64,000 bases of DNA from Sinorhizobium fredii USDA 205 (lineage in GTDB: Bacteria > Pseudomonadota > Alphaproteobacteria > Rhizobiales > Rhizobiaceae). Under the pieces are notes generated by a model. The model was not told the origin of the DNA, made no database searches, and was given only the letters and a program-made list of their open reading frames with translations. This document shows positions 7,352 to 15,428 of the stretch, piece by piece. Made by a program: the position numbers and the translations under genes. Location: contig NZ_AUTC01000145.1 of assembly GCF_001461695.1 (NCBI RefSeq), forward strand, positions 1 through 64,000, given 5' to 3'. Numbering within the stretch: the first letter of the stretch is position 1; each line of letters starts with the position of its first letter.

Positions 7352-8965
7352 TCATTTCATCTCCGCCGCGGCCTGGCCGTCCGTGCACAAGCCGCCGATT
7401 GTCGATCGTATGCCAGTCACGCGATTGGGCGCCACAGAGAAGTGGCGAAGGCCCGCGGCCATGAGCGCCGGTATATGTCGGGGGTCGGAGGCCATCTCGC
7501 CGCAGATCCCGATCGGTTTTTTCATCGCCTCGGCAAGCCTCACGCCCTGGGCGATCACCCTAAGGACGGCTGGCGTGGCGGCGTCGTAAAGTGCGGCCAC
7601 GGTTTGGTCGTCTCTTGCGGCAGCCATCAGATATTGCGCCAGATCATTCGTGCCGAAGGAGAAAAACGCCGAGTGCGAAAATTGCTCGAGCATCAGCGCC
7701 GCCGCCGGAACCTCCACCATCATACCGATCTCGGGCATGCGCGCCTCCACCCCGCGCCTCAAGAGAACGGCGCGCTCCTCTTCGAAGTAGGTCCGCATCG
7801 CGTCGAGCTCGTCAGGCACAGTTACCATGGGCAGGAGGACGCCAAGATTGCCGTGCACGGCGGCGCGCAACAGGGCGCGCACCTGGGCGCGGGCAAGCTC
7901 TGGCCGTGCCAGGAGCAACCGGATGCCTCTGAGGCCCATGAAGGATTCGCTCTTCCTGGCCCCTAAGCCCGGCAATGTCTTGTCACCGCCTAGATCGAGC
8001 ATGCGCACGATCGCCGGCGCGTCGCCGGCCCATTCCAGTGTATGCCGATAGATGTCGTAATGCCTTTGCTCGTCGACGGCATCCGCCGACGAAGCCACCA
8101 GAAATTCGGTCCGCATCAGACCGATGCCCGCGAAGGACGCGGGATCAATGGCCCTGAGCTCGAGTGGATCGTTGATGATGGCGGACAGCCGGATCGCAAC
8201 GCCGTCGGCGGTTTCGACCACTCCACCGGCGCGGCGCGCGGCGATCGGCCTTGCTTCAGCTTTTGTCGGTTTCGCCTCGCGAACATGCGAATCGTCGGGC
8301 GCAACGACGACTCTCCCGTTATTCGCATCGACGAGCACGCGTGCGCCGTCCGCCACTTCGAACCGCCCCGTCGCCACGACCATGGGCACCGAGCGGCCGC
8401 GCGCAAGCATTGCCACGTGGCTTGAGAGGCTGCCTTCAAAGAGGACGATGCCGCCGCCGGCGGTCCAGTCATGCGCAAGGAATAGGCTTGGCTCAAGGTC
8501 CTTGCCGACGAAGACCGAACCCGGCGCGAAATCCTCCAGAGGAAGGCCCGTGAGCGCGCTCACGACGCGATTGCGGATATCGACGATGTCGACCGCGCGG
8601 GCGCGCACTTGCTCGTCGGGCGCCTCTTCGATACCGGCGATATAGTCGTCGAGCGCCCCGACCCAGGCGAGAGCGGCGCCATCGCCGGCGACGATCCGGT
8701 CCCCGGCCATTTCGACGAGAGCCGGATCGAGCAGCATCTCGATCTGGAAATCAAGAATGCCGGCGCTCTCCTCGTCCGACCGGTCCGCGAGTGCTCGGAG
8801 CTCCACGACGGCGGTGGCGACGGCCTGCAGCAGCTTGTCGCGCTCCGCGGCCACGGTATCGGAGAGCGCAAACACTTCTGCCGTAACATCAGCGGCGCGA
8901 TGGACAGGCCCGAGCCCCACGCCGGGAGAGGCGGCGGTTCCGGCGATTTCAAGCGCTTCGGCCAT
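7352..8965 (-). CDS. ptsI: PTS Enzyme I (PEP-protein phosphotransferase), plasmid paralogue
   Basis: About 537 aa. The phosphorylated His lies in SLSSHVAMLARGRSVPMVVA; the PEP-binding barrel shows LGLRGIRL-like sequence (FMGLRGIRLLLARPE), FSFGTNDLAQY and the catalytic Cys in IGICGEMASD. Enzyme I moves phosphate from PEP to HPr in the cytosol. Start placed at 8965 (AAGGAA just upstream), overlapping the HPr gene; 8980 is an alternative. A full-length Enzyme I beside HPr, DhaM and DhaL suggests a relay dedicated to dihydroxyacetone kinase rather than to sugar import. No EIIB or EIIC gene is present. Confidence 0.92.
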   Translation of the reverse strand: MAEALEIAGTAASPGVGLGPVHRAADVTAEVFALSDTVAAERDKLLQAVATAVVELRALADRSDEESAGILDFQIEMLLDPALVEMAGDRIVAGDGAALAWVGALDDYIAGIEEAPDEQVRARAVDIVDIRNRVVSALTGLPLEDFAPGSVFVGKDLEPSLFLAHDWTAGGGIVLFEGSLSSHVAMLARGRSVPMVVATGRFEVADGARVLVDANNGRVVVAPDDSHVREAKPTKAEARPIAARRAGGVVETADGVAIRLSAIINDPLELRAIDPASFAGIGLMRTEFLVASSADAVDEQRHYDIYRHTLEWAGDAPAIVRMLDLGGDKTLPGLGARKSESFMGLRGIRLLLARPELARAQVRALLRAAVHGNLGVLLPMVTVPDELDAMRTYFEEERAVLLRRGVEARMPEIGMMVEVPAAALMLEQFSHSAFFSFGTNDLAQYLMAAARDDQTVAALYDAATPAVLRVIAQGVRLAEAMKKPIGICGEMASDPRHIPALMAAGLRHFSVAPNRVTGIRSTIGGLCTDGQAAAEMK

Positions 8966-9296
8966 GCTTCCTTTCTTCATCGAAGTCGCGCTCGACAAGC
9001 GCCTTGAGGGCATGGATCGCTTCGGCGGCGCGTAAACCTCGGGCGCGGATCTTCAGCATCGAGCCCCTGCGAATCCTCGCCCCCATGATTTTGACGATGC
9101 TCTTGCCGTTCAGCCAGACGTGGCTGTCGTTGACCTCGATCTCGACGGTGCAGGGAAACGACTTGGCGAGCCGCGTGAAGATGACCGACGGACGAGCATG
9201 CAGCCCGAAGCCGTGCGTCACCTCGATCTCCGCCTGGCAGTAACCGTGCGTATCGACTGCCTCCGGCGTTTCCCGTCGCGACCTGTTGTCCATCAC
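8949..9296 (-). CDS. HPr-like phosphocarrier protein
   Basis: A 115-aa HPr with a ~25-residue N-terminal extension. The active-site His is in HGFGLHARPS, and the regulatory-site region is LNGKSIVKIMG with Ser after Lys. The C terminus has a charged extension. HPr accepts phosphate from Enzyme I and passes it to an EIIA-type protein, here probably DhaM. A GTG start at 9296 fits the GGAGGAG site best; an ATG lies one codon later. It overlaps the end of dhaM and the start of ptsI, so translation is coupled. Confidence 0.9.
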   Translation of the reverse strand: MMDNRSRRETPEAVDTHGYCQAEIEVTHGFGLHARPSVIFTRLAKSFPCTVEIEVNDSHVWLNGKSIVKIMGARIRRGSMLKIRARGLRAAEAIHALKALVERDFDEERKHGRSA

Positions 9297-9700
9297 GGCG
9301 ACAGCTCCTCCGCGGTCGCCACGACGCGGGCGAGAACCGCACCGCCCGACGCCTCAGCGGCGGCCATCACCGCCCCCTCGACCAGAGGCGCGTCGCAAAT
9401 GATCACTCTTCCGGAACGGGGTTCGCCGAGCATTTCGATCGCCATTTCGCTATTGGTCTCCGCCCCGCCAAGATCGACGAAGACGGCGACCCCCGCATCC
9501 GACCAGGCCCGTTCGATCGCTGCCAATATTCCAGCTGCATGCGTACCGAGGCCACCTTCGGCGTTGCCGCCCGACCAGGCGAGCGGCACGCAATCGCCAA
9601 CCATCTGGCGCACCATGTCGGCGGCACCCTCGGCGACGAGTGGAGAATGCGAGACGATGACGATGCCGACATTTGCGGATTTCGGGTTCATGCCGGACAT
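9293..9700 (-). CDS. dhaM: DhaM phosphoryl donor (EIIA-Man type) of dihydroxyacetone kinase
   Basis: About 135 aa, a single EIIA-mannose-like domain: VGIVIVSHSPLVAEGAADMV carries the phosphorylated His at the end of the first strand, followed by SGGNAEGGLGT and VFVDLGGAETNSEMAIEML. Start at 9700 chosen for the GGAGGA site. In E. coli DhaM is one fused polypeptide (EIIA, HPr-like, truncated EI). Here those functions are three adjacent overlapping genes. It overlaps dhaL by 13 nt. It rephosphorylates the nucleotide bound to DhaL. Confidence 0.88.
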   Translation of the reverse strand: MSGMNPKSANVGIVIVSHSPLVAEGAADMVRQMVGDCVPLAWSGGNAEGGLGTHAAGILAAIERAWSDAGVAVFVDLGGAETNSEMAIEMLGEPRSGRVIICDAPLVEGAVMAAAEASGGAVLARVVATAEELSP

Positions 9701-10311
9701 TGCTCCTCCAAGAAACGACAGATCGCTGCCGTCAGCAGCGCACAACTCTTCGCGCCCGGATCGACATGCCCGATCGACCGATCGCCAAGAAACGCGGCAC
9801 GCCCGCGCATCGCCCTCATGCCGAAAGTGAGGCTTGCCGCCCTTTCCGCCTGCTCGGAAATACCTGCCAGACCCGCGCGCCTTACCACTTCGGCATGCAC
9901 AGGGTAAAGCACGTCGAGCAACGTCTTGTCGCCGGGGCTTGCGCGGCCGCGCCGGGCGACGGCATCGATGGCATGCTCGAGCGCGCGTGCGAAGTCATGC
10001 TGGCCGTTCGCACCGTCCAACTGGCGGCCGATCGCGATCAGAAGCGTCCCGTAGAGCGGACCGGCCGCGCCGCCAACGCTCATGACGAGCGTGAAGCCGA
10101 TCTCCTCCAGGGCTTTCGGCAGGGCAAGCTCTGCGAGCCGGTTTCGCTCGGCATAGACCGCTTCCAAGCCACGACGCATATTGGTGCCGTGGTCTCCGTC
10201 GCCGATCGCCCTGTCGAGCTCCGACAGATGATCGGCATTGGCGGCAATCGCTTCGCGGCAGACCTCGATCAACCCGCCTATGAGCGCTGAATTTGCCAGC
10301 ACGACCAACAC
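9688..10311 (-). CDS. dhaL: Dihydroxyacetone kinase ADP-binding subunit DhaL
   Basis: A 207-aa all-alpha DhaL. The Mg/nucleotide-binding loop is LDRAIGDGDHGTNM (conserved Asp residues), followed by SVGGAAGPLYGT and DKTLLDVLYP. In PTS-type kinases DhaL keeps its nucleotide bound and DhaM recharges it. A GTG start is used at 10311; a second GTG at 10302 with AAAGGTG upstream is an alternative. It lies 176 nt after the DhaK-DhaL fusion gene, the only sizeable gap in the upper part of the operon. Confidence 0.9.
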   Translation of the reverse strand: MLVVLANSALIGGLIEVCREAIAANADHLSELDRAIGDGDHGTNMRRGLEAVYAERNRLAELALPKALEEIGFTLVMSVGGAAGPLYGTLLIAIGRQLDGANGQHDFARALEHAIDAVARRGRASPGDKTLLDVLYPVHAEVVRRAGLAGISEQAERAASLTFGMRAMRGRAAFLGDRSIGHVDPGAKSCALLTAAICRFLEEQCPA

Positions 10312-10438
10312 CTTTTACCAACCCTCGCTCGATCATACTCGCGATCGGCCGCCATCGTTAGAGCACGTGCCAAAGGCGCGTTGCATTCTAACGGGTTCGT
10401 GCCACGCGCCTTAAGTCACGCGCCTTACGTCTCGTTTC

Positions 10439-10490
10439 CATGCATGTCGTCATCCAAAAACCGCTGCACAGTCTTGGGCGACGTGCATTA
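10439..10490. repeat. Rhizobium-type intergenic palindromic repeat
   Basis: Arms TGCATGTCG (10441-10449) and CGACGTGCA (10479-10487) form an inverted repeat with one G-T mismatch, around CATCCAAAAACCGCTGCACA. From memory, very similar units ('GCATGTCG ... AACCGCTGCAC ... CGACATGC') recur in Sinorhizobium and Rhizobium intergenic regions (RIME-like mosaic elements). It touches the stop codon of the DhaK-DhaL gene. It may act as an mRNA 3' stabiliser or attenuator inside the operon. Confidence 0.55.
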
Positions 10491-12131
10491 ACGAAGCCCC
10501 GCCGCGACTTCGAAGACCGCGGCCACCGCCATGGCTCCCGGATCGGGTATGCCGTCGAGATCTCTTTCGCCGACATAAGATGCGCGCCCGGCCTTCGCCT
10601 TCTTCATTGCCCGAGTCGCGTCGGCGCCGGCACGCGCCGCGGAAGCAGCAGCGGTCAGACCGCCGGCCTTGAGGGCGCGCAGTGCCGGGTCCAAAGCATC
10701 CACCATGGTGCGGTCGCCGACGCCTGCGCCCCCGTAGAAGGTCATCCGTTCCAGTCCCGCCAGCAGCGCCCCCGCCATGTCTTTCGTGTCCGAATAGGCC
10801 TTGGCGGCGGCGGTGAAGAAGATCGACAGAAGCACGCCGCTCGAGCCGCCCATGCTGGTGCTGAGAATGCTGCCGATCGACGAGAGCGTCGCGGCGATGT
10901 CCTTCAGCGGCAGCCTTTCGATCTGCGCCAGGACGCTGCGCGAGCCTGTCGCCACGGTCGAGCCGGTATCGCCATCACCGGCGCGTGCGTCGAGGTGGTT
11001 GAGCTCAGCTTCGAGGGAGAGCAGGTGATCGCAGATCGCCGCGATCAGCCGATCGGCGGCCGGATCGTGACTGGCCACCACGGACTGGGTGGCCGGCACG
11101 GCAATCGCCGGCAGCACGGTGACGTCATGCCGCTCGACTGCAGGTACCCAGGCGTGCGGCCCGACGGACGCTTTCAATGCTGCCTCCCGCTCGCCATCAA
11201 GCCGCATCAGGGAAAGCGAAAAGCCGTTCATGTTGAGCGCCGTCATCAGCGGCGCCGGGCCTATCGTCAGCTTCACACGCTCGGCGAGTGAAGAGGAAAG
11301 GACCGTGTGAGCGATCAGTCCCATCTCGATCGGCGGCACGGCACCGAGATTGTTGATGAGAAGCGCATAGCCGCCGTCCCCCGGCAAAGCTCTGGAAAGC
11401 CGCTCGGACATGGTCGCAACGATGCTGCGCGCCTCCTGCAGGGCGATCCGTTCGACACCGGGTTCGCCGTGGATGCCGAGCCCCAGTTCCCCCTCGTCCG
11501 CCTCGAGCCGTTCCGCATGGGACTGGCCGGGGATCGAGCACGAGGAGAGCGAAACGCCGAGCGAAACAATATCGCGCGCCGCCGAGCGGGCTGCGGCGGC
11601 AACGGTCTCGAGATCGGCGCCGCACTCGGCGAGGTGACCGGCGATCTTGTGGACGAAGAGCGTTCCCGCAACACCGCGTGGCTGGACGATATCCGGGAGC
11701 GCGATGTCATCGGCGACGATCACCATCTCGACGCGAAAGCCTTCGACGCGCGCCTTTTCAGCTGCTAGCCCGAAGTTGAGGCGATCGCCGGTATAGTTCT
11801 TGACGATCAGCAGGCAGCCCTTCGACCCGGTCACCGCGCGGATCGCCGTCAGCACCGCCTCGACGCTCGGCGATGCGAAAATCTCGCCGGAAACCGCCGC
11901 GCTCAACATGCCTCTCCCGACAAAGCCCGCATGCGATGGTTCATGGCCGGCTCCGCCTCCCGATATGACCGCAACCTTCGCCTTGTCCCAGTCGCCGCGC
12001 ATGACGATCTTGATGTCGGGGTAGGTGTCGAGGCGCGCGAGGCTCCCGGCCGGCGCCGTCTGCAGCATGCCATCCAGCGCTTCGGTGACGATGTTTTCCC
12101 TGCGGTTGAAAAAGTGCTTCATCGTGGTCAT
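10488..12131 (-). CDS. ATP-type dihydroxyacetone/erythrulose kinase, DhaK-DhaL fusion
   Basis: A 547-aa protein with DhaK domain (residues 1-~330: SGGGAGHEP, GCLLIVKNY, GIHGEPG) joined to a DhaL domain (~350-547: LDARAGDGDTGSTVATGS, MGGSSGVLLS, VGDRTMVDALDP). Fusions of this kind are ATP-dependent kinases for dihydroxyacetone. Related enzymes in tetritol pathways phosphorylate L- or D-erythrulose, so the substrate is uncertain. It lies directly downstream of the ABC transporter ATPases and upstream of a separate PTS-type DhaL/DhaM/DhaK set, so the operon encodes both energy modes. Confidence 0.9.
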   Translation of the reverse strand: MTTMKHFFNRRENIVTEALDGMLQTAPAGSLARLDTYPDIKIVMRGDWDKAKVAVISGGGAGHEPSHAGFVGRGMLSAAVSGEIFASPSVEAVLTAIRAVTGSKGCLLIVKNYTGDRLNFGLAAEKARVEGFRVEMVIVADDIALPDIVQPRGVAGTLFVHKIAGHLAECGADLETVAAAARSAARDIVSLGVSLSSCSIPGQSHAERLEADEGELGLGIHGEPGVERIALQEARSIVATMSERLSRALPGDGGYALLINNLGAVPPIEMGLIAHTVLSSSLAERVKLTIGPAPLMTALNMNGFSLSLMRLDGEREAALKASVGPHAWVPAVERHDVTVLPAIAVPATQSVVASHDPAADRLIAAICDHLLSLEAELNHLDARAGDGDTGSTVATGSRSVLAQIERLPLKDIAATLSSIGSILSTSMGGSSGVLLSIFFTAAAKAYSDTKDMAGALLAGLERMTFYGGAGVGDRTMVDALDPALRALKAGGLTAAASAARAGADATRAMKKAKAGRASYVGERDLDGIPDPGAMAVAAVFEVAAGLR

Positions 12132-12161
12132 CCAATTGCTTGTCGATTGGTCGCAGTGGCA

Positions 12162-13169
12162 TCAGCGCAGCCGCTCGCCGTCCGACCCGAAATAAAGGGG
12201 CTGTCTCAGCGTCAGGTTGATCCGGTCGCCCGGTTTGATGGAGAGATAGGGGTCGGCGAGCGTGACGAGCTTGTGGCCCCTCACCCGGATGTGCAGGTGG
12301 TTCTGGTCGCCGAGGTGCTCGATCCAGTCCACCTCGGCATTGCCCTGAGCGTCCGTGGCGATCTCCAGATGTTCGGTTCGCGCGCCGATCGCGCTGGCGC
12401 CCGAGGGTGGCGCCGCGCCCGGAAGGAGATCGGTCGGCAGCAGGTTTATGTGCGGCTGGCCGAGGCGCGCCGCGACGTGCAGATTGGCCGGGTCCGCGTA
12501 GATCTCCCGCGGCGTGCCGATCTGAACCAGCCGCCCTTCGGACAGGATGCCGATGCGATCGGCCATCGTCATGGCCTCCACCTGGTCGTGGGTGACATAG
12601 AGCAGCGTGGAGCCCAGCTCCTTCTGGATGCGCTTCAGTTCTAGGCGGAGTTCGGCGCGCAGCTTGGCGTCAAGCGACGACAGCGGCTCGTCCATCAGAT
12701 AAATCGCCGGCCGGCGAACGAGCGCGCGGCCGATCGCGACGCGCTGCATCTCACCGCCCGAAAGCCGCGTCGAGCGGCTTTGGAGCTTGTGCTCGATCCG
12801 AACCATGCGTGCGACCTCGCGCACCCGCCGATCGATCTCGTCACTATTCAGCCGCCGAGCCGGGGAGCGCAGCGGGAAGGCGAGATTGTCGTAGACGCTT
12901 AAATGCGGATAAAGCGAATATTGCTGGAAGACGAAGGCCACGTCCCGCTCGGCCGGCGATTGCCGGCCGACATCGCGACCGGCGATCGTCACCCGTCCGC
13001 AATCCGGCCTTTCGAGCCCGGCGATCAAACGCAGGCTCGTCGTCTTGCCGGCGCCCGTCGGCCCGAGGAGCACGACGAATTCGCCGTCCCTGATGGTCAG
13101 CGACAGATCTTCGACCGCGACCGTGTCGCCGAAAGTCTTGCCTATACGGTGAAGAACGACCTCAGACAT
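12162..13169 (-). CDS. CUT1-type ABC importer ATPase (second)
   Basis: A 335-aa MalK/UgpC-like ATPase: Walker A GPTGAGKTT, Q-loop VFQQYSLYPH, signature LSGGEMQRVAIGRAL, Walker B YLMDEPLSSLD, H-loop YVTHDQVEAMTMADR, and a C-terminal TOBE domain. All motifs are intact, unlike its partner upstream. Start at 13169 overlaps the preceding ATPase gene by 8 nt. Two different ATPases in one importer operon recall the rhizobial glycerol transporter GlpST, which supports a polyol or triose substrate. Confidence 0.9.
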   Translation of the reverse strand: MSEVVLHRIGKTFGDTVAVEDLSLTIRDGEFVVLLGPTGAGKTTSLRLIAGLERPDCGRVTIAGRDVGRQSPAERDVAFVFQQYSLYPHLSVYDNLAFPLRSPARRLNSDEIDRRVREVARMVRIEHKLQSRSTRLSGGEMQRVAIGRALVRRPAIYLMDEPLSSLDAKLRAELRLELKRIQKELGSTLLYVTHDQVEAMTMADRIGILSEGRLVQIGTPREIYADPANLHVAARLGQPHINLLPTDLLPGAAPPSGASAIGARTEHLEIATDAQGNAEVDWIEHLGDQNHLHIRVRGHKLVTLADPYLSIKPGDRINLTLRQPLYFGSDGERLR

Positions 13170-14259
13170 GGCGCGCCCCCGCATAGAGGGAGGAGGCGAT
13201 CGCCCGGCCCGAGGCGCAGTCGAAGACGGCGAGCTTTGCCGGATTGAATTCGAGCCCGACGGTCTCGCCGAGACTGAAGCTGCGATCCGCCGAAACGCGC
13301 GCTTTGACGATGCCGGCTGCTGTCTCCACGGCGACGATCTGGTTGGTGCCGAGATATTCGCTGCCATAGACGGCGCCGCGGATGGGGGCTTGATCGCTGA
13401 AGCGGATATGTTCCGGACGCACGCCGAGCGCCATTTCGCCCGGCGCCACGTCCTCCCCAACCTCCGGCACGGCGACTTCGTGACCGTCGAGGACGATCGA
13501 CCGCATCCCCCTCCTGAGCCCGGAATGGAAGCGCATGAAATTCATCGGCGGCGAGCCGATAAAGTCGGCAACATACATCGAAGCGGGACGATTGTAGATT
13601 TCCTGCGGCGTGCCGAACTGCTCGATGACGCCATGGTTCATCACCGCGATCTTGTCGGCCATCGCCATCGCCTCGTGCTGGTCGTGGGTCACGTAGACCG
13701 TCGTCGCATGGATGCGATTGTGCAGTTCGCGCAGTTCATGGACCATCACCTCGCGGAATTCGGCGTCGAGCGTGCCGAGCGGCTCGTCCATCAGGAAGCA
13801 TTTCGGACGCCGGACGATCGCCCGGCCGAGCGCGACACGCTGGCGGTCGCCGCCGGCGAGGCCGGAAACCGAGCGGTCGAGGATATGGTCGATCCGCAAG
13901 AGCTTCGCGGTCTCCTCCACGCGGGCGCGGATTTCCGCCTTGGCGATGCCCTGGGACAGGAGGGGGAAGCCGATGTTCCGGCGCACATTCATGTGCGGAT
14001 AGAGGGCGAAGAGCTGGAAGACGAAGGCGATGTCGCGGGCGCTCGCGCGGTTGAAGGTGACGTCCTCGCCGTCCAGATAGATCTTGCCGCTGGTCGGCAG
14101 TTCGAGCCCGGCGATCATCCGAAGCGTCGTCGTCTTGCCGCATCCGGAGGGAACGAGTAGCGCCAGGAACTCACCGTCCTCGACGGTGAAGCTCGAATCC
14201 TCGACGGCAACGAAATCGCCGAACTGCTTGCGGAGGTTTACGATCTTGATCTCGGACAT
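13162..14259 (-). CDS. CUT1-type ABC importer ATPase (first), altered motifs
   Basis: A 365-aa MalK-like ATPase. Walker B (CFLMDEPLGTLD) and the H-loop (YVTHDQHEAMAMADK) are standard. The Walker A loop reads LVPSGCGKTT instead of LGPSGCGKTT (codon GTT in place of a Gly codon), and the signature reads LAGGDRQRVALGRA instead of LSGGQ. The Lys and Thr that bind phosphate are present. A TOBE domain follows. It probably forms a heterodimer with the second ATPase, giving one consensus and one weakened ATP site. Confidence 0.9.
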   Translation of the reverse strand: MSEIKIVNLRKQFGDFVAVEDSSFTVEDGEFLALLVPSGCGKTTTLRMIAGLELPTSGKIYLDGEDVTFNRASARDIAFVFQLFALYPHMNVRRNIGFPLLSQGIAKAEIRARVEETAKLLRIDHILDRSVSGLAGGDRQRVALGRAIVRRPKCFLMDEPLGTLDAEFREVMVHELRELHNRIHATTVYVTHDQHEAMAMADKIAVMNHGVIEQFGTPQEIYNRPASMYVADFIGSPPMNFMRFHSGLRRGMRSIVLDGHEVAVPEVGEDVAPGEMALGVRPEHIRFSDQAPIRGAVYGSEYLGTNQIVAVETAAGIVKARVSADRSFSLGETVGLEFNPAKLAVFDCASGRAIASSLYAGARHV

Positions 14260-14262
14260 CGC

Positions 14263-14475
14263 TCACTCCGGAAATTTCGAGACGATGATGAACAGGACGG
14301 TTCCAGCCAGCAGCATGGCGAGCGAATAGGTGTAGAGCGCCAGGAGGAACGGCTGGAACAACATCAGGAAGCCTGCGGCGATCAGCACCGTGGCGATGTT
14401 TTCCATCGGGCCGCGCCTGAGGAAAAACGGCCGCTTCTGCCGAGCAGCATGGGTCATTTCTTGCGGGTTCGTCAT
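14263..14475 (-). CDS. Small two-helix membrane protein of the ABC operon
   Basis: A 70-aa protein. A basic N terminus (residues 1-22) is followed by two predicted membrane helices (about 28-44 and 47-65, VLIAAGFLMLF and YSLAMLLAGTVLFIIV). Its ATG overlaps the permease stop (ATGA), and it ends just before the first ATPase gene, so it is translated as part of the operon. The rhizobial glycerol importer also has a small membrane gene (glpU) beside its permeases, but this sequence does not show that family's motif clearly. It may be an accessory transporter subunit. Confidence 0.6.
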   Translation of the reverse strand: MTNPQEMTHAARQKRPFFLRRGPMENIATVLIAAGFLMLFQPFLLALYTYSLAMLLAGTVLFIIVSKFPE

Positions 14476-15428
14476 TTGCGTACCGCTCCGAAGGTGATGC
14501 CACGCAGCAATTGCTTGCGCAGGACGATAGTGAAGACGAGGATCGGCACCAGGAAGATCGTCGTGCCGGCGGCGACTGCCGGCCAGTCCTGGCCGCCTTC
14601 GCCGATGATCGTCGGTATGAATGGCGGAGCGGTCTGCGCAGAGCCAGACGTGAGCAGCACCGCGAAGGCATATTCGTTCCAGGCGAAGATCAGGCAGAAG
14701 ATCGCGGTTGCCGCGATGCCGGTCGTCGCCTGCGGCAGCACGACCTTCCAGAAGGCCTGCAGGCGGGTATAGCCGTCGATCATCGCCGCCTCCTCGTATT
14801 CGCGCGGAATCTCGTCGATAAAGCCCTTGAGCAGCCAGACCGCGAGCGAGACGTTGACGGCGGTATAGAGGAGGATCATGCCGAGCGCCGTGTCGGACAG
14901 TCCGAACTGGCGATACATGAGGTAGATCGGGATCGCCACCGCGATCGGCGGCATCATCCGGGTCGAAAGAATGAAGAACAGCAGATCGTCGGCGAGCGGG
15001 ACGCGGAAACGAGAGAAGCCATAGGCCGCAAGCGTTCCGAGCGAGACGGCAAGGAAGGTCGAGCCGAAAGCGATCAGAAGCGAATTGCCGAAGCGCGGCC
15101 AATAGTTCGAGGGACCCGCGATGACCATGTTGCGGCCGCGGGTGATCTCGTCGCAGGTACTGCTCGGGGCGGGGAGCGCCTGGATATAGTCCGGCGTCTG
15201 CCTTGTGCGCGTCGTGAAGAGGTTGCAGTAGCCCTCGAGCGTCGGCGTGAAGACGATCTTCGGCGGATAGCTGATCGAATCCGGCGGCGACTTGATGCTC
15301 GTCAGGAAGATCCAGGCGAGCGGGATCATCGTCACCAGCGCATAGAGGATGACGATCGCGCCGGCGATGCGCTTCACGGTCGGCGTCGGCTCGACCACGG
15401 AATGGGCGGTGGTTTTGACCGAGCTCAT
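14472..15428 (-). CDS. CUT1-type ABC importer permease (MalG-like)
   Basis: A 318-aa inner-membrane protein with six predicted helices. The ATPase-contact EAA loop is present: YEEAAMIDGYTRLQAFWKVV followed by LPQ. An unusually long periplasmic segment follows the first helix (residues ~45-100). It pairs with the permease encoded just upstream, overlapping it by 4 nt. Likely substrate by context is glycerol, dihydroxyacetone or a related polyol. Confidence 0.9.
   Translation of the reverse strand: MSSVKTTAHSVVEPTPTVKRIAGAIVILYALVTMIPLAWIFLTSIKSPPDSISYPPKIVFTPTLEGYCNLFTTRTRQTPDYIQALPAPSSTCDEITRGRNMVIAGPSNYWPRFGNSLLIAFGSTFLAVSLGTLAAYGFSRFRVPLADDLLFFILSTRMMPPIAVAIPIYLMYRQFGLSDTALGMILLYTAVNVSLAVWLLKGFIDEIPREYEEAAMIDGYTRLQAFWKVVLPQATTGIAATAIFCLIFAWNEYAFAVLLTSGSAQTAPPFIPTIIGEGGQDWPAVAAGTTIFLVPILVFTIVLRKQLLRGITFGAVRK

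Noticed and set aside
13168..14160. 330-codon plus-strand frame opposite the first ABC ATPase.
   Set aside because: Shadow of a gene with clear Walker B and H-loop motifs; no recognisable product and no ribosome site.
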